The notes under the pieces are model-generated. The model made no database searches. It was not told the DNA's origin and saw only the letters and a program-made list of their open reading frames with translations. 64,000 nucleotides of DNA. It comes from Acidobacteriota bacterium (lineage in GTDB: Bacteria; Acidobacteriota; Terriglobia; Terriglobales; Acidobacteriaceae). Positions 16,432 through 26,150 of this stretch are shown here, in pieces; within the stretch, counting starts at the first letter, position 1; each line of letters starts with the position of its first letter. The position numbers were made by a program, and so were the translations under genes. The DNA is taken from positions 1,860,001-1,924,000 of the forward strand of contig JACPYL010000010.1 in the NCBI GenBank assembly GCA_016196065.1. Reading direction: 5' to 3'.

Positions 16432-19336
16432 GTGGCCGCCCCTGACCTGGGATCCTCACTTTTCAACCCCTCTCGTTCCGAACGACGCCAACTTATATTG
16501 TGGACGATTGGAATCACTTTTTTCGTCGCTGTCACGCTCGTCTATTGGCCGAACGATGTCTTCTCGAAGGGCTATCTCCCTCATGCCTACTGCTATCTCA
16601 AAAAGCCAGGACTTGTTTGGACTCATGTCATCAGCGACACCCTGATCGGCCTGTCGTATCTTTCTATCTCAACCGCTCTTGCATATTTCATCTATCGGGG
16701 ACGTCGCGATGTCCCATTCCTCTGGATCATTCTGCAATTCGGACTATTCATCGTTGCGTGCGGTGGCACCCATTTCATGGAGGTATTGACGGTGTGGGTG
16801 CCGATGTATGTTCTCGCCGCAGGGGTCAAAAGCTTCACGGCATTTGCGTCGGTAGCGACAGCGATCTCCCTTCCGGCCGCGATCCCGCGGGCACTAGACA
16901 TGATTCGAAGCGCCAAAGCATCGGAATCCAATCGATTGGCACTTGAACACGCCCTTTACCAGCACGACACGATGCAAGTGGCGCTCGAAAGGACCAACGA
17001 TCGTCTGGATCAACAAGTCCGATACCGCACCGCAGAACTCGAACGAGCGAACGAATCACTGCGCAATGAGATCGAAGAAGGTAGAAGATTACGCGCGTCG
17101 CTCGCCGTACTCGCCTCCATCGTGGAGTCCTCGAATGACGCCATAATCGGCAAAGATCTCGAGGGCATGATTACCACTTGGAATGAAGGCGCCGAACGGC
17201 TCTACGGCTATACCGCCCAGGAAGTGGTTGGCAAGCCTATCTCCGGCAGAGCGTCAGCACGAACTCGAAGCGATCATGTCCAGTGTAGCGCTCGGCGTAG
17301 GAGTCGAACCCTACGAGACGCAACGTGTGACGAAGCAGGGAGAGCTGATCGATATCTCCTTGACGATTTCTCCCATCAAAGGGAGCGACGGAACAATTGT
17401 GGGTGCGTCAGCGATCGCTCGTGACATAACCCGATTCAAGCGAGCACAGACAGCGCTCATGGAATCGGAAACGCAATACCGGCTGCTTTTCGAAAGCAAT
17501 CCATTGCCGATGTGGGTGTTCGACCGCAAGACCCTGCAATTCCTCGCGGTAAACGAGGCTGCTGTCCGGCACTACGGGTACTCACGAGCGGAGTTCTTCC
17601 GCATGAGTATCGCCGACATTCGACGTCCTGAGGAAATTCCAAATCTGCTGGCTGAAATCTCCAGGCTCAAAGCAGGTTTTAACGACCTCAAAATATGGAG
17701 ACACCAGAAGAAAGACGGCACGCTCATCGATGTGGAGGTTACTGGTCACGACATTAATTTTCATGGCGTGGATGCGCAGCTCATTCTAGTCCATGACATT
17801 ACTGAACGACGAAGAAGTGATGAGCAACTGCGCCAGTCACAGGAGAGATTTTCAAAGGCATTTCGCTCCAGTCCAATCGGAATTACGATCAGCAGCGAAG
17901 CCAATGGACGCTATCTCGATGCGAACCCCACCTTTCTGACGCTCTTGGGATATGACAGGGATGAACTGCTGGGTCGGACCGTTGAAGAACTGGAGATTTG
18001 GGAAGAACCGCAACAGCGTAACCTCTTGTTTTCTCAGTTAAACAGTTCCCAACCCACAAAACCAGTCGAGGCTAGTTTCAGAACCCGATCCGGGGAGCTG
18101 CGGCGGGTCGAAATCGCAGCCGAACGCATTCTGGTCAACGATGAACCATGCATCCTCGCCATCACTCAGGATGTCACCGAGGCCAAGCTTCTGGAGCAGC
18201 AATTCCGGCAATCGCAAAAAATGGAGGCCGTTGGCAGACTCGCTGGCGGGATCGCGCATGACTTCAACAACATGCTCGGAGTCATAATCGGCTACAGTGA
18301 AATCGCCAGGGAACAAGTCCCAGCCGAGCATCCCTCGCAAAAGCATCTTCAGGAAATCCGAAAAGCAGCAAACCGGGCAACTGACCTTACTCGTCAACTC
18401 CTAGCTTTTAGCCGACAGCAAGTGCTCTCTCCACGAGCGTTGAACCTCAACTCTGTCGTTCATCACGTCAGCAAGATGTTGCGGGCTGTGATCGGCGAAG
18501 ATATTTCACTTGTTCTGCGGCCCACAGAACCGTTGGGGAGTGTGTGCGCTGATCTTGGCCAGATCGAGCAAGTGCTGATGAACCTGGCAGTGAACGCGCG
18601 GGACGCAATGCCCAAGGGGGGCACCATCGTAATCGAAACCGCGAACACGGATCTCGAACCCAGCTCCGCACAGCGGCAACAGGCTGTCAGTCCCGGTCCA
18701 TATGTCACGATTTCCGTGACTGACAATGGCGTGGGCATGGACGAATCTGTCAAAGCACGCCTTTTCGAACCATTCTTCACTACCAAAGAACCCGGTAAGG
18801 GGACCGGCCTTGGCCTCTCGACGGCCTACGGGATTGTGAAGCAAAGCGGGGGATATATCTGGGTGAAAAGCGAACCAGACAAGGGAGCCACATTCACGAT
18901 CTGCCTTCCGCGCGTAGATCAGTTGGCTGAAAACTTGGCTCCGACAACTGTTCCAGCCGTGCGCCCTAAAGGGACTGAAACCCTCCTCGTCGTTGAGGAC
19001 GAAGAGGCGCTGCGTAGCCTGGTGACGAGTGTTCTCGAAATGAACGGCTACAGCGTCGTTGCCGCCGACGGCGCCATGAGTGCGCTAGCTCTGATCCAAC
19101 AGTTTGAACACAATATCGACTTGATTCTTACCGACGTTATTCTGCCCGGAACGAGCGGGCCAGAGATGGTCGAGACCTTGAAAGGAAAATGGCCCGAACT
19201 GAAGGTGTTGTACATGTCTGGATATGTCGGCACTGCAATGCTACAGCGAGGCGTTGACCAGGACATAGCTCTTCTCGCAAAACCATTCTCTGTATCGGAG
19301 CTTCTAGTGAAAGTGCGCGAGGTGCTCGGAGTGTAA
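16432..19336 (+). pseudogene. Hybrid sensor kinase with ethylene-receptor-like membrane domain, broken by a frameshift near 17240
   Basis: Two overlapping frames join into one protein of about 965 residues. The first (16432-17244) begins at GTG after TGGAGGA and has three membrane helices with D69 (VISDTL), C110 and H114 (ACGGTHF), matching by position Asp25, Cys65 and His69 of plant ETR1, where Cys and His hold the copper that binds ethylene. A coiled coil (163-230) and half a PAS domain follow, ending at EVVGKPIS. The second frame continues the same PAS domain (LSPAERQHELEAIM ... ARDITRF), then two more PAS domains, HisKA (GRLAGGIAHDFNNMLG), HATPase_c ([28 protein letters not shown]) and a C-terminal receiver (LILTDVILPG). 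One net-base change at about 17239-17245 breaks the frame. It may be a sequencing error, since the rest is intact. The neighbour downstream is a sigma-54 regulator. Confidence 0.85.
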
Positions 19337-19400
19337 TTGTTGCGATTTCTACTTACTCAGAAAGCATGATTGGAGTATTTTCGTTTAAAACGGTGGGCGT

Positions 19401-20774
19401 ATGGCGAGAATCGAAGTCCCCAGGCTTTTAGCGATTGATGACGAACCACAGAGTCTGGAACTCATCAAGGATGTACTGGCGGGTCTTGGGCTGGAGATTC
19501 ATACCGCAAGCGATCCCCGAATTGGCTTTGAGTTGTTTAAGCGCGTTCGCCCTCAGATCGTGCTGCTCGACTTCATGATGCCAGAGATCAATGGCTTCGA
19601 AATGTTGGAGTGGATCTCTGCTGCGGATCCCGGAGCCGAGGTGATCCTCATTACAGCGCATTACTCCACGGAGTCTGCGGTCGAGGCCATCCAAAAAGGC
19701 GCATGTGACTATTTCAACAAACCCCTCAGCGTGGAGAAACTCCGGCGCCGGATATCTCAACTGCTTTCGGAAGCGGAAAACCGGCGGAAGACGCACGAAC
19801 TTGATGAACAACTCCTCAATGCGTGTCAATTTCAAGGAATAGTTGGGCGCAGTCCCCACATGCTGGATGTCTTCGCCAAGATTCGAAGGGTCGGACCCCA
19901 TTTTCGAAATATCCTTGTGACCGGATCCACCGGAACCGGGAAAGAACTGGTCGCCCGTGCATTGCATCGCCTGAGCCCTTCCGCTGCGGGCACCTTTGCA
20001 GTCTGTAACTGTTCGGCGATCATGGAAACGTTGATTGAAAGTGAACTGTTCGGCTATGTGCGGGGTGCGTTTACTGGAGCGGTCCAGCACAAGATAGGCC
20101 TTTTTGAATACGCGGATGGCGGCACGGTATTCCTCGATGAGATCGGTGAGTTACCGCTGACCGCACAGAGCAAGCTTCTGCGTGTTTTGCAAAATAGCGA
20201 AATCCAGCGAGTCGGTTCGCCCGTTGCTAGAGCAGTGGACGTTCGCGTGATCGCGGCCACCAATCGCGACCTGCGTTCCCTCGTGTCGGAAGGCAAGTTC
20301 CGCGAGGACTTGTATTACCGGCTAGCCATGGTGGAGATCGCCCTGCCGGGACTGGCTGATCGAAGAGAGGACATGCCACTTTTGCAGCGCCACTTCCTGG
20401 AGAAATTCGCGGCGCTCTACAAAAAACCAGTAACTGGATTTACGCGTAGAGCGCAAAACCGTATGGCGATGTACTCCTGGCCCGGCAATGTGCGTGAACT
20501 TGAGAACGTCATTGGCAATGCCTGCATTATGGTGGAGGGCTCGGTAATCGACATCCGCGATTTGCCAGAGCCCGTTCGCGGCCAAGCGCGAGAAACTCTT
20601 GCGGAAGAAGATACTCTCCTTCCCCTGCGCGAAATGCAACGACGGCACATCACCCGTGTTTTGGACCACGTCGGAGGCAACAAGTCTCAAGCCGCAGAGA
20701 TCCTGGGCATATCCCGCGCCACCATTTACGAATTAATAGCCGACATGAAAAAGTCTGGCAGTCACGACCTCTGA
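19401..20774 (+). CDS. NtrC-type sigma-54-dependent response regulator
   Basis: A 457-residue activator. Residues 1-120 are a receiver (LLAIDDEP, phosphoacceptor in IVLLDFMMPE, Lys in DYFNKPLS). Residues about 145-385 are the AAA+ domain: Walker A GSTGTGKE, the GAFTGA loop that contacts sigma-54 (ELFGYVRGAFTGA), Walker B (GGTVFLDEIGELP) and the arginine-finger region (FREDLYYRLAMVEIALPGL). The C-terminus holds a Fis-type helix-turn-helix (ITRVLDHVGGNKSQAAEILGISRATIYELI). It starts 64 bp after the hybrid kinase and is the likely phosphorylation target. All residues for ATP hydrolysis and sigma-54 contact are present. Confidence 0.95.
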   Translation: MARIEVPRLLAIDDEPQSLELIKDVLAGLGLEIHTASDPRIGFELFKRVRPQIVLLDFMMPEINGFEMLEWISAADPGAEVILITAHYSTESAVEAIQKGACDYFNKPLSVEKLRRRISQLLSEAENRRKTHELDEQLLNACQFQGIVGRSPHMLDVFAKIRRVGPHFRNILVTGSTGTGKELVARALHRLSPSAAGTFAVCNCSAIMETLIESELFGYVRGAFTGAVQHKIGLFEYADGGTVFLDEIGELPLTAQSKLLRVLQNSEIQRVGSPVARAVDVRVIAATNRDLRSLVSEGKFREDLYYRLAMVEIALPGLADRREDMPLLQRHFLEKFAALYKKPVTGFTRRAQNRMAMYSWPGNVRELENVIGNACIMVEGSVIDIRDLPEPVRGQARETLAEEDTLLPLREMQRRHITRVLDHVGGNKSQAAEILGISRATIYELIADMKKSGSHDL

Positions 20775-20808
20775 GTTTCCGTGATGTGACAGCCCACAAG
20801 ATTGCCTC

Positions 20809-20880
20809 TGGGTGGCGCAGCGGTTTACCGCTGCGATAAGCGGAATTTGTTGTGGAAAGGGCACGGCTTCAGCCGTGCCG
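20809..20880 (+). repeat. Compound REP-like palindromic element, copy 2
   Basis: Positions 20809-20837 are identical to 14752-14780, with the core GCAGCGG-TTTA-CCGCTGC. A second, perfect 9-bp inverted repeat follows at 20860-20879 (GGCACGGCT-TC-AGCCGTGCC). The element sits between two convergent genes, where it may also act in termination. Confidence 0.75.
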
Positions 20881-20969
20881 CCCAGTCCGCTCCCCGCACG
20901 GCCTTCCGGCAGGGTTCTGAGTGTGTGGCTTTCAAGGTCAATCTCGCGGTACCCAACCCAATGCCTTCG

Positions 20970-22394
20970 CTAGAACTTTGGGAGCGCGGAACCAGCTAGC
21001 ACGCCCACCGTCTTGTCGAAGACCAGGGGCTCCTTCGTCGCGTTCTCCACGATGAACGCTTCTGTCCCCACTCCGCAGGGCCCCTTGAAGTTAAACTGCA
21101 CTATTCCCTTGGCATTCGTGGTGCCCGATACGCGCGTGTTTGTCCAATACTCGTCCATGAACCTGCCGCTGACTAAGACTCCGCTCAGCCGCGCACCCGT
21201 CTCACTGGTGACAACCGCCCGCGCGTGGGTCAGGTTGTACTCTTTCTTATTGCCAGGCGTGCAATGGCCCGGATCGCTCGGGTCCTGATGGAACTTGGCG
21301 CTGACCACCAGCTTGCTCACCTTGATGCAGGAGGTCCCGCAAGCCGTAACCGGCGTGAGCCGCACCAGCCTTCCCGCCAGACCCACAAAAATCTTGGCCA
21401 GGATCTGGCTCGATGCGTTCATCGGTCCGCCGCTTGTGATCGAGCTCTTGTAGGCGGGTGAGAACAACGCGTCCAGCGACTGGTTCAGTCCGTCCGGCCC
21501 GTAGGCGATCCGCGCGGAGCCCGAAACGGTGTTCGTTATGTCCTGGGCGTCGTTGATCGAGCCTATGCCACCGGGCGATTGCGGACCGGTGCCCGTGAAA
21601 TCAATCTGCTGCCACGTGCCTGTCCCTTCGTGGTGATACCGGAACATGTAAGTGAAGGGATGCTCTGTACCGATGCCCAAGCCGCGGGCCTGGTCTCCCG
21701 CGTCGTTGATCGCAACCGCGGAGTTCCACACGAACCAGCCCCCCGGAGGAGCAGGAGCCATAGCGGTCACGCTCGTGGGATCGCCGAGGCGATACCAGTG
21801 GCTGTATGTGGCCACAGTCCCACCGGAACTGATTCCGAGCGGGATCTCGTTTGGAAACCCCTGCTTCGTGAGGTCAACCATGCCGCCGTCCTTGGTCCAC
21901 ATGAACGGGGTCTGGAAGCCGGATAAAGCAGTAGCATAGCCAACCACCCGGTTGGTGTCGTCGATGCCGATAGCCACCGAGTGAGCGGTTCCCGGTAGGA
22001 CGCCCAGGTCAATGGCAGTGTAGGCATTGCCGTTCGGCTTCCATACCACCGCGTCGGTAAAACCGAAGAAACCCGCAGAGCCACAGATCCAGCCCTGATT
22101 GTTAATCGCGGAGACAGCCGTTCCCGTGAAGCCGGGCACGGAGGGCAGGACGGTCCGTACGCCAGCCTTCCATACGACCGTTTCGAGCGGCGCCAGACAG
22201 AAGGGTCCGCACCCAGGGTCTGTGTATGAGGTCCCGACCATATCGCCCACGTCGTTCATCGCAATGCCGTAGGCAACTGCCGAAACGAAGTCCGGAGCGT
22301 AGACGTTGGTGGGGCTTTCTGCCCGAACCGTAACCGTTCCGGCGAGAGCAAAGGCGATAACCAATAAAGCGGCTGAGAACCTCTTCATCTCCAT
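20970..22394 (-). CDS. Exported HAF-repeat-like protein
   Basis: A 474-residue exported protein. GAGGAG 6 bp upstream selects MEMKRFSAALLVIAFALAGTVTVRA as the start and signal peptide. The body has repeats of the form A/G-I-N/D-x(2)-G-D/x-V/I-V/x-G (YGIAMNDVGDMVGTS, SAINNQGWICGSA, IGIDDTNRVVGYA, VAINDAGDQARGLG, GSINDAQDITNT), as in the HAF family of extracellular beta-propeller-like proteins. The last 120 residues are a separate Ig-like domain (ARAVVTSETGARLSGVLVSGRF, GTTNAKGIVQFNFKG). Function is unknown; the cell surface is the likely location. Confidence 0.75.
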   Translation of the reverse strand: MEMKRFSAALLVIAFALAGTVTVRAESPTNVYAPDFVSAVAYGIAMNDVGDMVGTSYTDPGCGPFCLAPLETVVWKAGVRTVLPSVPGFTGTAVSAINNQGWICGSAGFFGFTDAVVWKPNGNAYTAIDLGVLPGTAHSVAIGIDDTNRVVGYATALSGFQTPFMWTKDGGMVDLTKQGFPNEIPLGISSGGTVATYSHWYRLGDPTSVTAMAPAPPGGWFVWNSAVAINDAGDQARGLGIGTEHPFTYMFRYHHEGTGTWQQIDFTGTGPQSPGGIGSINDAQDITNTVSGSARIAYGPDGLNQSLDALFSPAYKSSITSGGPMNASSQILAKIFVGLAGRLVRLTPVTACGTSCIKVSKLVVSAKFHQDPSDPGHCTPGNKKEYNLTHARAVVTSETGARLSGVLVSGRFMDEYWTNTRVSGTTNAKGIVQFNFKGPCGVGTEAFIVENATKEPLVFDKTVGVLAGSALPKF

Positions 22395-22445
22395 ACATTT
22401 CTCCTCTTGCATGTTCGACTGTACTCCGTGCTACTTCCGCGCTGA

Positions 22446-23975
22446 TTACCTTTTGGAACAACCTTCAAACTCCAACAGGGGCATTCCACTCGGCACCGAG
22501 TCGGGAATCAGAGGGCAGAGATGGCGCTTGCGTGCCCGGCCGTCCAGCAATGCATTGCGCACGAAATCCACAACGTCCGCAAATTCCCGATCGTTCAAGC
22601 GGATGGGATTCTTCAGAACTGGATCTAACGTTTCCATCATCGCTTCGGAAGAGGCAAGTCGATGCCTCAGGTCGGGGGCGACTCCGGCCTCCCCAGCGTT
22701 GTAATGATGCAGTGACTCTTCAACATCCAGATGATGCCGAATGGCGTCTTCTAACCGAGTGAACGCTCCGTTGTGAAAAAACGCCGGTTGTAGAGCGGCA
22801 TTGCGAAGAGGGGAGCTGCGGAACTTGTAACGATCGTTTCGATCGCCCGTGATCTGCTCCTGTCCGAAATCTTCATCCTCGTTCGAGCCGTCAAAAATCA
22901 CGTTCCCCTTCCCCACTCCGAAGAAGGGAGCGATTTGTGGAACGCCGATGTTATGCATCTGGAAATCGCTGAACATCTCATTAGACTGGCCACCCACGCT
23001 GTGACAGGAGGAGCACTTTCCTTTGCCAAAGAAAATCAGCGCACCTCTTTTTCCCGTATTCGACATCGCATGGGTGTTGCCGCGGGCGAATCTGTCGAGG
23101 GGGGCGTTGGCATAGACCTGCGTAAATTCGAACTCGGCAATGGCGCGTCCAAACATCGTGAAGTCGATTGGGGCGCCATCGGCTACTTCCGGGAAAAGCG
23201 CGCCAAACAACTGACGATAGATCCCATTGCCATTGAGGCGTTTCAACACTTCCTGACGAATCGGTTCATTGCGAAATCCGCTGCCATCCGGAGGCGGGAC
23301 CACGCCGCCCAAGCCGTCGTCAAACTGATCGAAACGCGGTCCGATTTGACCCGCTGTACCGGTAAAACCCGCGACTTCCACCAACTCGGTCGGCGGAATG
23401 TGTGCTTGCGCCACCAGCAGTTGTTTGACGATCGGATCATTCGGAGGAAAAAGCGTCGTTCCTTCGGGCGGCGGGAATTGGAAACCTTCCGAGTTGTCGA
23501 ACGGGTCGCCGGAGAGCGAGAGAAAACGACCGTTCCACATGAGTTTCGGATAGAAGGCAGTGTTAACGACGGAAGGAGTACGTCGCTGGTTGCGAGGCCC
23601 GGTGCGATGCCCGCCGACAATCAGATTGTTCTGGACACCAATCGCGATTGACTGAGTATCCCCAAAGCCAGAACTGGGAGAGTGGCAACCCGCGCAGGTG
23701 TTGTCATCATGAAGGCCGCCCGCTACGTCGAAAAACAGCAAACGGCCGAGATCCGCCAGTTGCGGATTGAGCTTCCGGTGGAGGCGCGTTTCCAGGGTGA
23801 ATTCAACCCGTCCCGTGAATCCCGACTGATGGAGGATCTTCTGAAGTTTCTGGTCAAGTTGCCCGTTGCCATTCTTCTGACCAAGTGCTGGCAGGCTCAC
23901 GAATGTGAGGCATATGGACAATAGGACGCCAAAGCCACAAGCCCAGCGGTACAACAGGGGAGTGTTGTTCCTCAT
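22446..23975 (-). CDS. Di-haem cytochrome c peroxidase / MauG family protein
   Basis: A 509-residue exported protein starting at MRNNTPLLYRWACGFGVLLSICLTFVSLPALGQ. Two haem-binding motifs are seen: CAGCH in the first half (DDNTCAGCHSPSSGFGD) and CSSCH in the second (GKGKCSSCHSVGGQ). LGRLLFFD, RRTPSVVNTAFYPKLMWNGRF, and FRSSPLRNAALQPAFFHNGAFTRLEDAIRHH are hallmarks of the bacterial CCP/MauG family. Members reduce peroxide or modify protein residues in the periplasm using a low- and a high-potential haem. At about 500 residues it is longer than classical CcpA (about 320), with insertions in the middle. Substrate unknown. Confidence 0.9.
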   Translation of the reverse strand: MRNNTPLLYRWACGFGVLLSICLTFVSLPALGQKNGNGQLDQKLQKILHQSGFTGRVEFTLETRLHRKLNPQLADLGRLLFFDVAGGLHDDNTCAGCHSPSSGFGDTQSIAIGVQNNLIVGGHRTGPRNQRRTPSVVNTAFYPKLMWNGRFLSLSGDPFDNSEGFQFPPPEGTTLFPPNDPIVKQLLVAQAHIPPTELVEVAGFTGTAGQIGPRFDQFDDGLGGVVPPPDGSGFRNEPIRQEVLKRLNGNGIYRQLFGALFPEVADGAPIDFTMFGRAIAEFEFTQVYANAPLDRFARGNTHAMSNTGKRGALIFFGKGKCSSCHSVGGQSNEMFSDFQMHNIGVPQIAPFFGVGKGNVIFDGSNEDEDFGQEQITGDRNDRYKFRSSPLRNAALQPAFFHNGAFTRLEDAIRHHLDVEESLHHYNAGEAGVAPDLRHRLASSEAMMETLDPVLKNPIRLNDREFADVVDFVRNALLDGRARKRHLCPLIPDSVPSGMPLLEFEGCSKR

Positions 23976-24315
23976 ATCGAATCCTCTCGGGCCTTGACTA
24001 GATAGAATCGGCACTTGCCGAATGTGATTTCTTTTCCGACACGGGTGAGACATTCGCCCGTCCCGAAGGACGGGTCAAGTCGAGGTAGGTAGGCAAAACA
24101 TTCTGCTGCGCGACAAAGGATATTGCTGTGATCTCTATCACAGGCCACCGTGACGGGCCTGGACCGTGCTCGTCTCTCACCAGCGGGAAACCCGTATCCA
24201 CCCATGAAATTTCTAGGCGTTCGTCTACCGGTAAGGTCGCGAGGACATAGTGTCCAGAGGGGCAACTCATAAGCCGGCGGTCGCCTTCGGGCTGGATTTG
24301 GACAAGGCGGGTACG
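23976..24315. other. Intergenic region with one doubtful small frame
   Basis: A minus-strand frame at 23998-24270 (90 residues, MSCPSGHYVLATLPVDERLEI...) has acceptable composition, but no ribosome binding site and no recognised domain; I leave it as doubtful rather than calling a gene. Otherwise nothing is seen. The promoter of the di-haem peroxidase gene should lie here. Confidence 0.35.
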
Positions 24316-24735
24316 TTAGGGCAGGATCTTGATTTCAAGTTCCATCGCACGCCGATCTCGGATTGAAAATGCCCGGATTGGCGCAGTTGCGTATGGTCGA
24401 GGCGTCACGATGAAATAGATCGCTTCCGAATAGTGGGCCAACGCAATATCTTTGGGCGAAGGTTCGTTCGTGTCCATCCAATTCGGATGTGAGTGATAAA
24501 TGCCGAGGAATTCGAGCCGCCGCTTGCGGAGCTCCTCCATCAGGCGCACGATTTCCGTGGGTGCAATCTCGTAGTTCCTAACCGGATCAGCAGCGATGTT
24601 CTTCGCCGGAAACGCCTGCGTGATTAACCCGTCCTGCCCCGCCAGAATTCCGCAGCATTCCCGATGTGGCTGGCGGCGGGCATGCTTCAGCAGTTGCCCG
24701 TATACCTTGCGGCGACTTCGGACGGCGCGTTTCAT
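24316..24735 (-). CDS. M67 family (JAMM/MPN) metallopeptidase
   Basis: A 139-residue single-domain JAB1/MPN protein. The JAMM zinc motif is complete: Glu in ECCGILAG, HSHP in LGIYHSHPNWM, and the Ser and Asp in EPSPKDIA. The start at MKRAVRSRRKVYG (24735) fits the family's usual N-terminus better than the 21-residue extension. Bacterial members release small sulfur-carrier proteins (ThiS/MoaD-like) from fusions or from Cys donors, or act as general isopeptidases. No sulfur-carrier gene is adjacent. The next gene upstream starts 62 bp away on the same strand. Confidence 0.9.
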   Translation of the reverse strand: MKRAVRSRRKVYGQLLKHARRQPHRECCGILAGQDGLITQAFPAKNIAADPVRNYEIAPTEIVRLMEELRKRRLEFLGIYHSHPNWMDTNEPSPKDIALAHYSEAIYFIVTPRPYATAPIRAFSIRDRRAMELEIKILP

Positions 24736-24798
24736 TTTGGGAGTATATGACAAGGCGAATTCGTGAATCGAGTGACTACCCCGCAAATCCGAAAACAC

Positions 24799-25275
24799 TC
24801 AGGGTGCTACGGCCGGTGTCGTCACCGTCTTCAAATCGTTGACCAAATCCGACATCGCCGCATCAAATTTCTTTCGCCGCCCCTTTTCCCGGCTGGAACC
24901 TTCCACATGCTGGACGAATGGCCAAAGCACAACATGCGTCTTAGGATCGACGATACTCATCAAGAGCTGTGAGTCTGTAATGCCACTCACATAACGGATT
25001 TGGAAAACCAGATCGGCGTCGGCCGGCGCCGGCACCAACTCGTACTTTCCCCAACTCTTAACGAGCGCATAGAACTCGTGGTACGTCAGGTCCAGTGAGC
25101 CCGGATCGGCGTCGCTTTCCATATATGAGATGAACACTTTCTTGCCCGCAGTGACTTGCACGGGTATCGGACCCCGCGGGTACTCTGGGCCTTGCTTCGC
25201 TCCAGCGATGGGGACGGCTAGCGAAGCAACCATGAAACCCAAGCAGATGATCCCTGCCCTGACGGTTCTCGTCAC
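24799..25275 (-). CDS. Exported hypothetical protein
   Basis: A 158-residue exported protein. AGAGGAG lies 6 bp before a GTG at 25275, giving the leader VTRTVRAGIICLGFMVASLAVPIAGA; earlier ATG codons lack such a site. The mature part has an alternating strand-helix pattern (GKKVFISYMESDADPGSLDLTYHEFYALVKSWGKYELVPAPADADLVFQIRYV, LLMSIVDPKTHVVLWPFVQHVE). The PADADLVFQIRY and DPKTHVVLW segments recall periplasmic proteins of Acidobacteriota with a TolB-N or DUF4136-like fold, but I cannot fix a family. It diverges from the membrane protein gene at 25489. Confidence 0.7.
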   Translation of the reverse strand: MTRTVRAGIICLGFMVASLAVPIAGAKQGPEYPRGPIPVQVTAGKKVFISYMESDADPGSLDLTYHEFYALVKSWGKYELVPAPADADLVFQIRYVSGITDSQLLMSIVDPKTHVVLWPFVQHVEGSSREKGRRKKFDAAMSDLVNDLKTVTTPAVAP

Positions 25276-25488
25276 AGATTCTCCTCTGTAAAGCAAATTA
25301 GCGGGCATAAGAAATGATGTTCGCGCCGCCGGAAATATTGTAGTCGGGATTTCAGAGGACACTTATACGGGACAAACCGCGCCCTCAAGATCGTCTTTGA
25401 CTTGACTGGGGACTTAGACCACTCGGGCTCCCCCGGGAACACGCTCGTAACTATTCAATCCCAGGACAACCATGCCACGATACGAAAA

Positions 25489-26133
25489 ATGAAGAAACAG
25501 CCCATCGTCGCGCTTGGCCTGCTGTTACTGATTCCCGTTGTCTTCAAGCTGGGAGGATTGCTGTTCAGCCTGATCAATCCCGAACATGCGGCCGGTCACC
25601 CGAATTATGTGCGGAACTACCAGCTCCTCAGCTTTTTGCAGCACACGTCATTTCTCGCAATGTTCGCGGTGGTGGCGAGCTTGTGGCTGGGCGCGTGCTT
25701 TCTGGTGATTCAGTCCAAGAAGCGATCCTTGGGGTGGCTGTGCCTCGCAGCCTTCGGACCCTTCGGGTTCGCGGTTCTGGCGATGCTACGGGACCAAGCG
25801 CCGGCGGACACCGACCTGTATGAACGATTTCTGCGCAACTTGAACCGATTTGTGCGCCTCGGCTACCACGTGTGTATCTTCGTAGTGATTTGGATGGTTG
25901 CCGATCAGGCCATGGTTCTCAAACGCAATCTGATGATCAAGTACGAGTCTGCCACCACAGGAGTTCCGACCGCGCAAATCATCGATCAACAGAATGCCTC
26001 GTCGGGAATGTGGGCATTCTCCGAGGGGCTGGAAGTGATGTACCTGGTGGTTCTTCTTTATCTGATTTGGCCCGTCGTCTTCACGATGGTAGGTCGGATC
26101 GCAGCGAGAACCGCGGCACCCAAGGCACGCTGA
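25489..26133 (+). CDS. Multi-pass membrane protein of unknown function
   Basis: A 214-residue protein starting at MKKQPIVALGLLLLIPVVFKLGG with five predicted membrane helices (about 5-28, 47-73, 80-101, 123-143, 182-204). The loop between helices 4 and 5 (KYESATTGVPTAQIIDQQNASSGMW) is likely periplasmic. The frame is open 29 codons upstream, but that segment is hydrophilic. I do not recognise a family. Confidence 0.7.
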   Translation: MKKQPIVALGLLLLIPVVFKLGGLLFSLINPEHAAGHPNYVRNYQLLSFLQHTSFLAMFAVVASLWLGACFLVIQSKKRSLGWLCLAAFGPFGFAVLAMLRDQAPADTDLYERFLRNLNRFVRLGYHVCIFVVIWMVADQAMVLKRNLMIKYESATTGVPTAQIIDQQNASSGMWAFSEGLEVMYLVVLLYLIWPVVFTMVGRIAARTAAPKAR

Positions 26134-26150
26134 GTCTCGCCATCCCCTGT

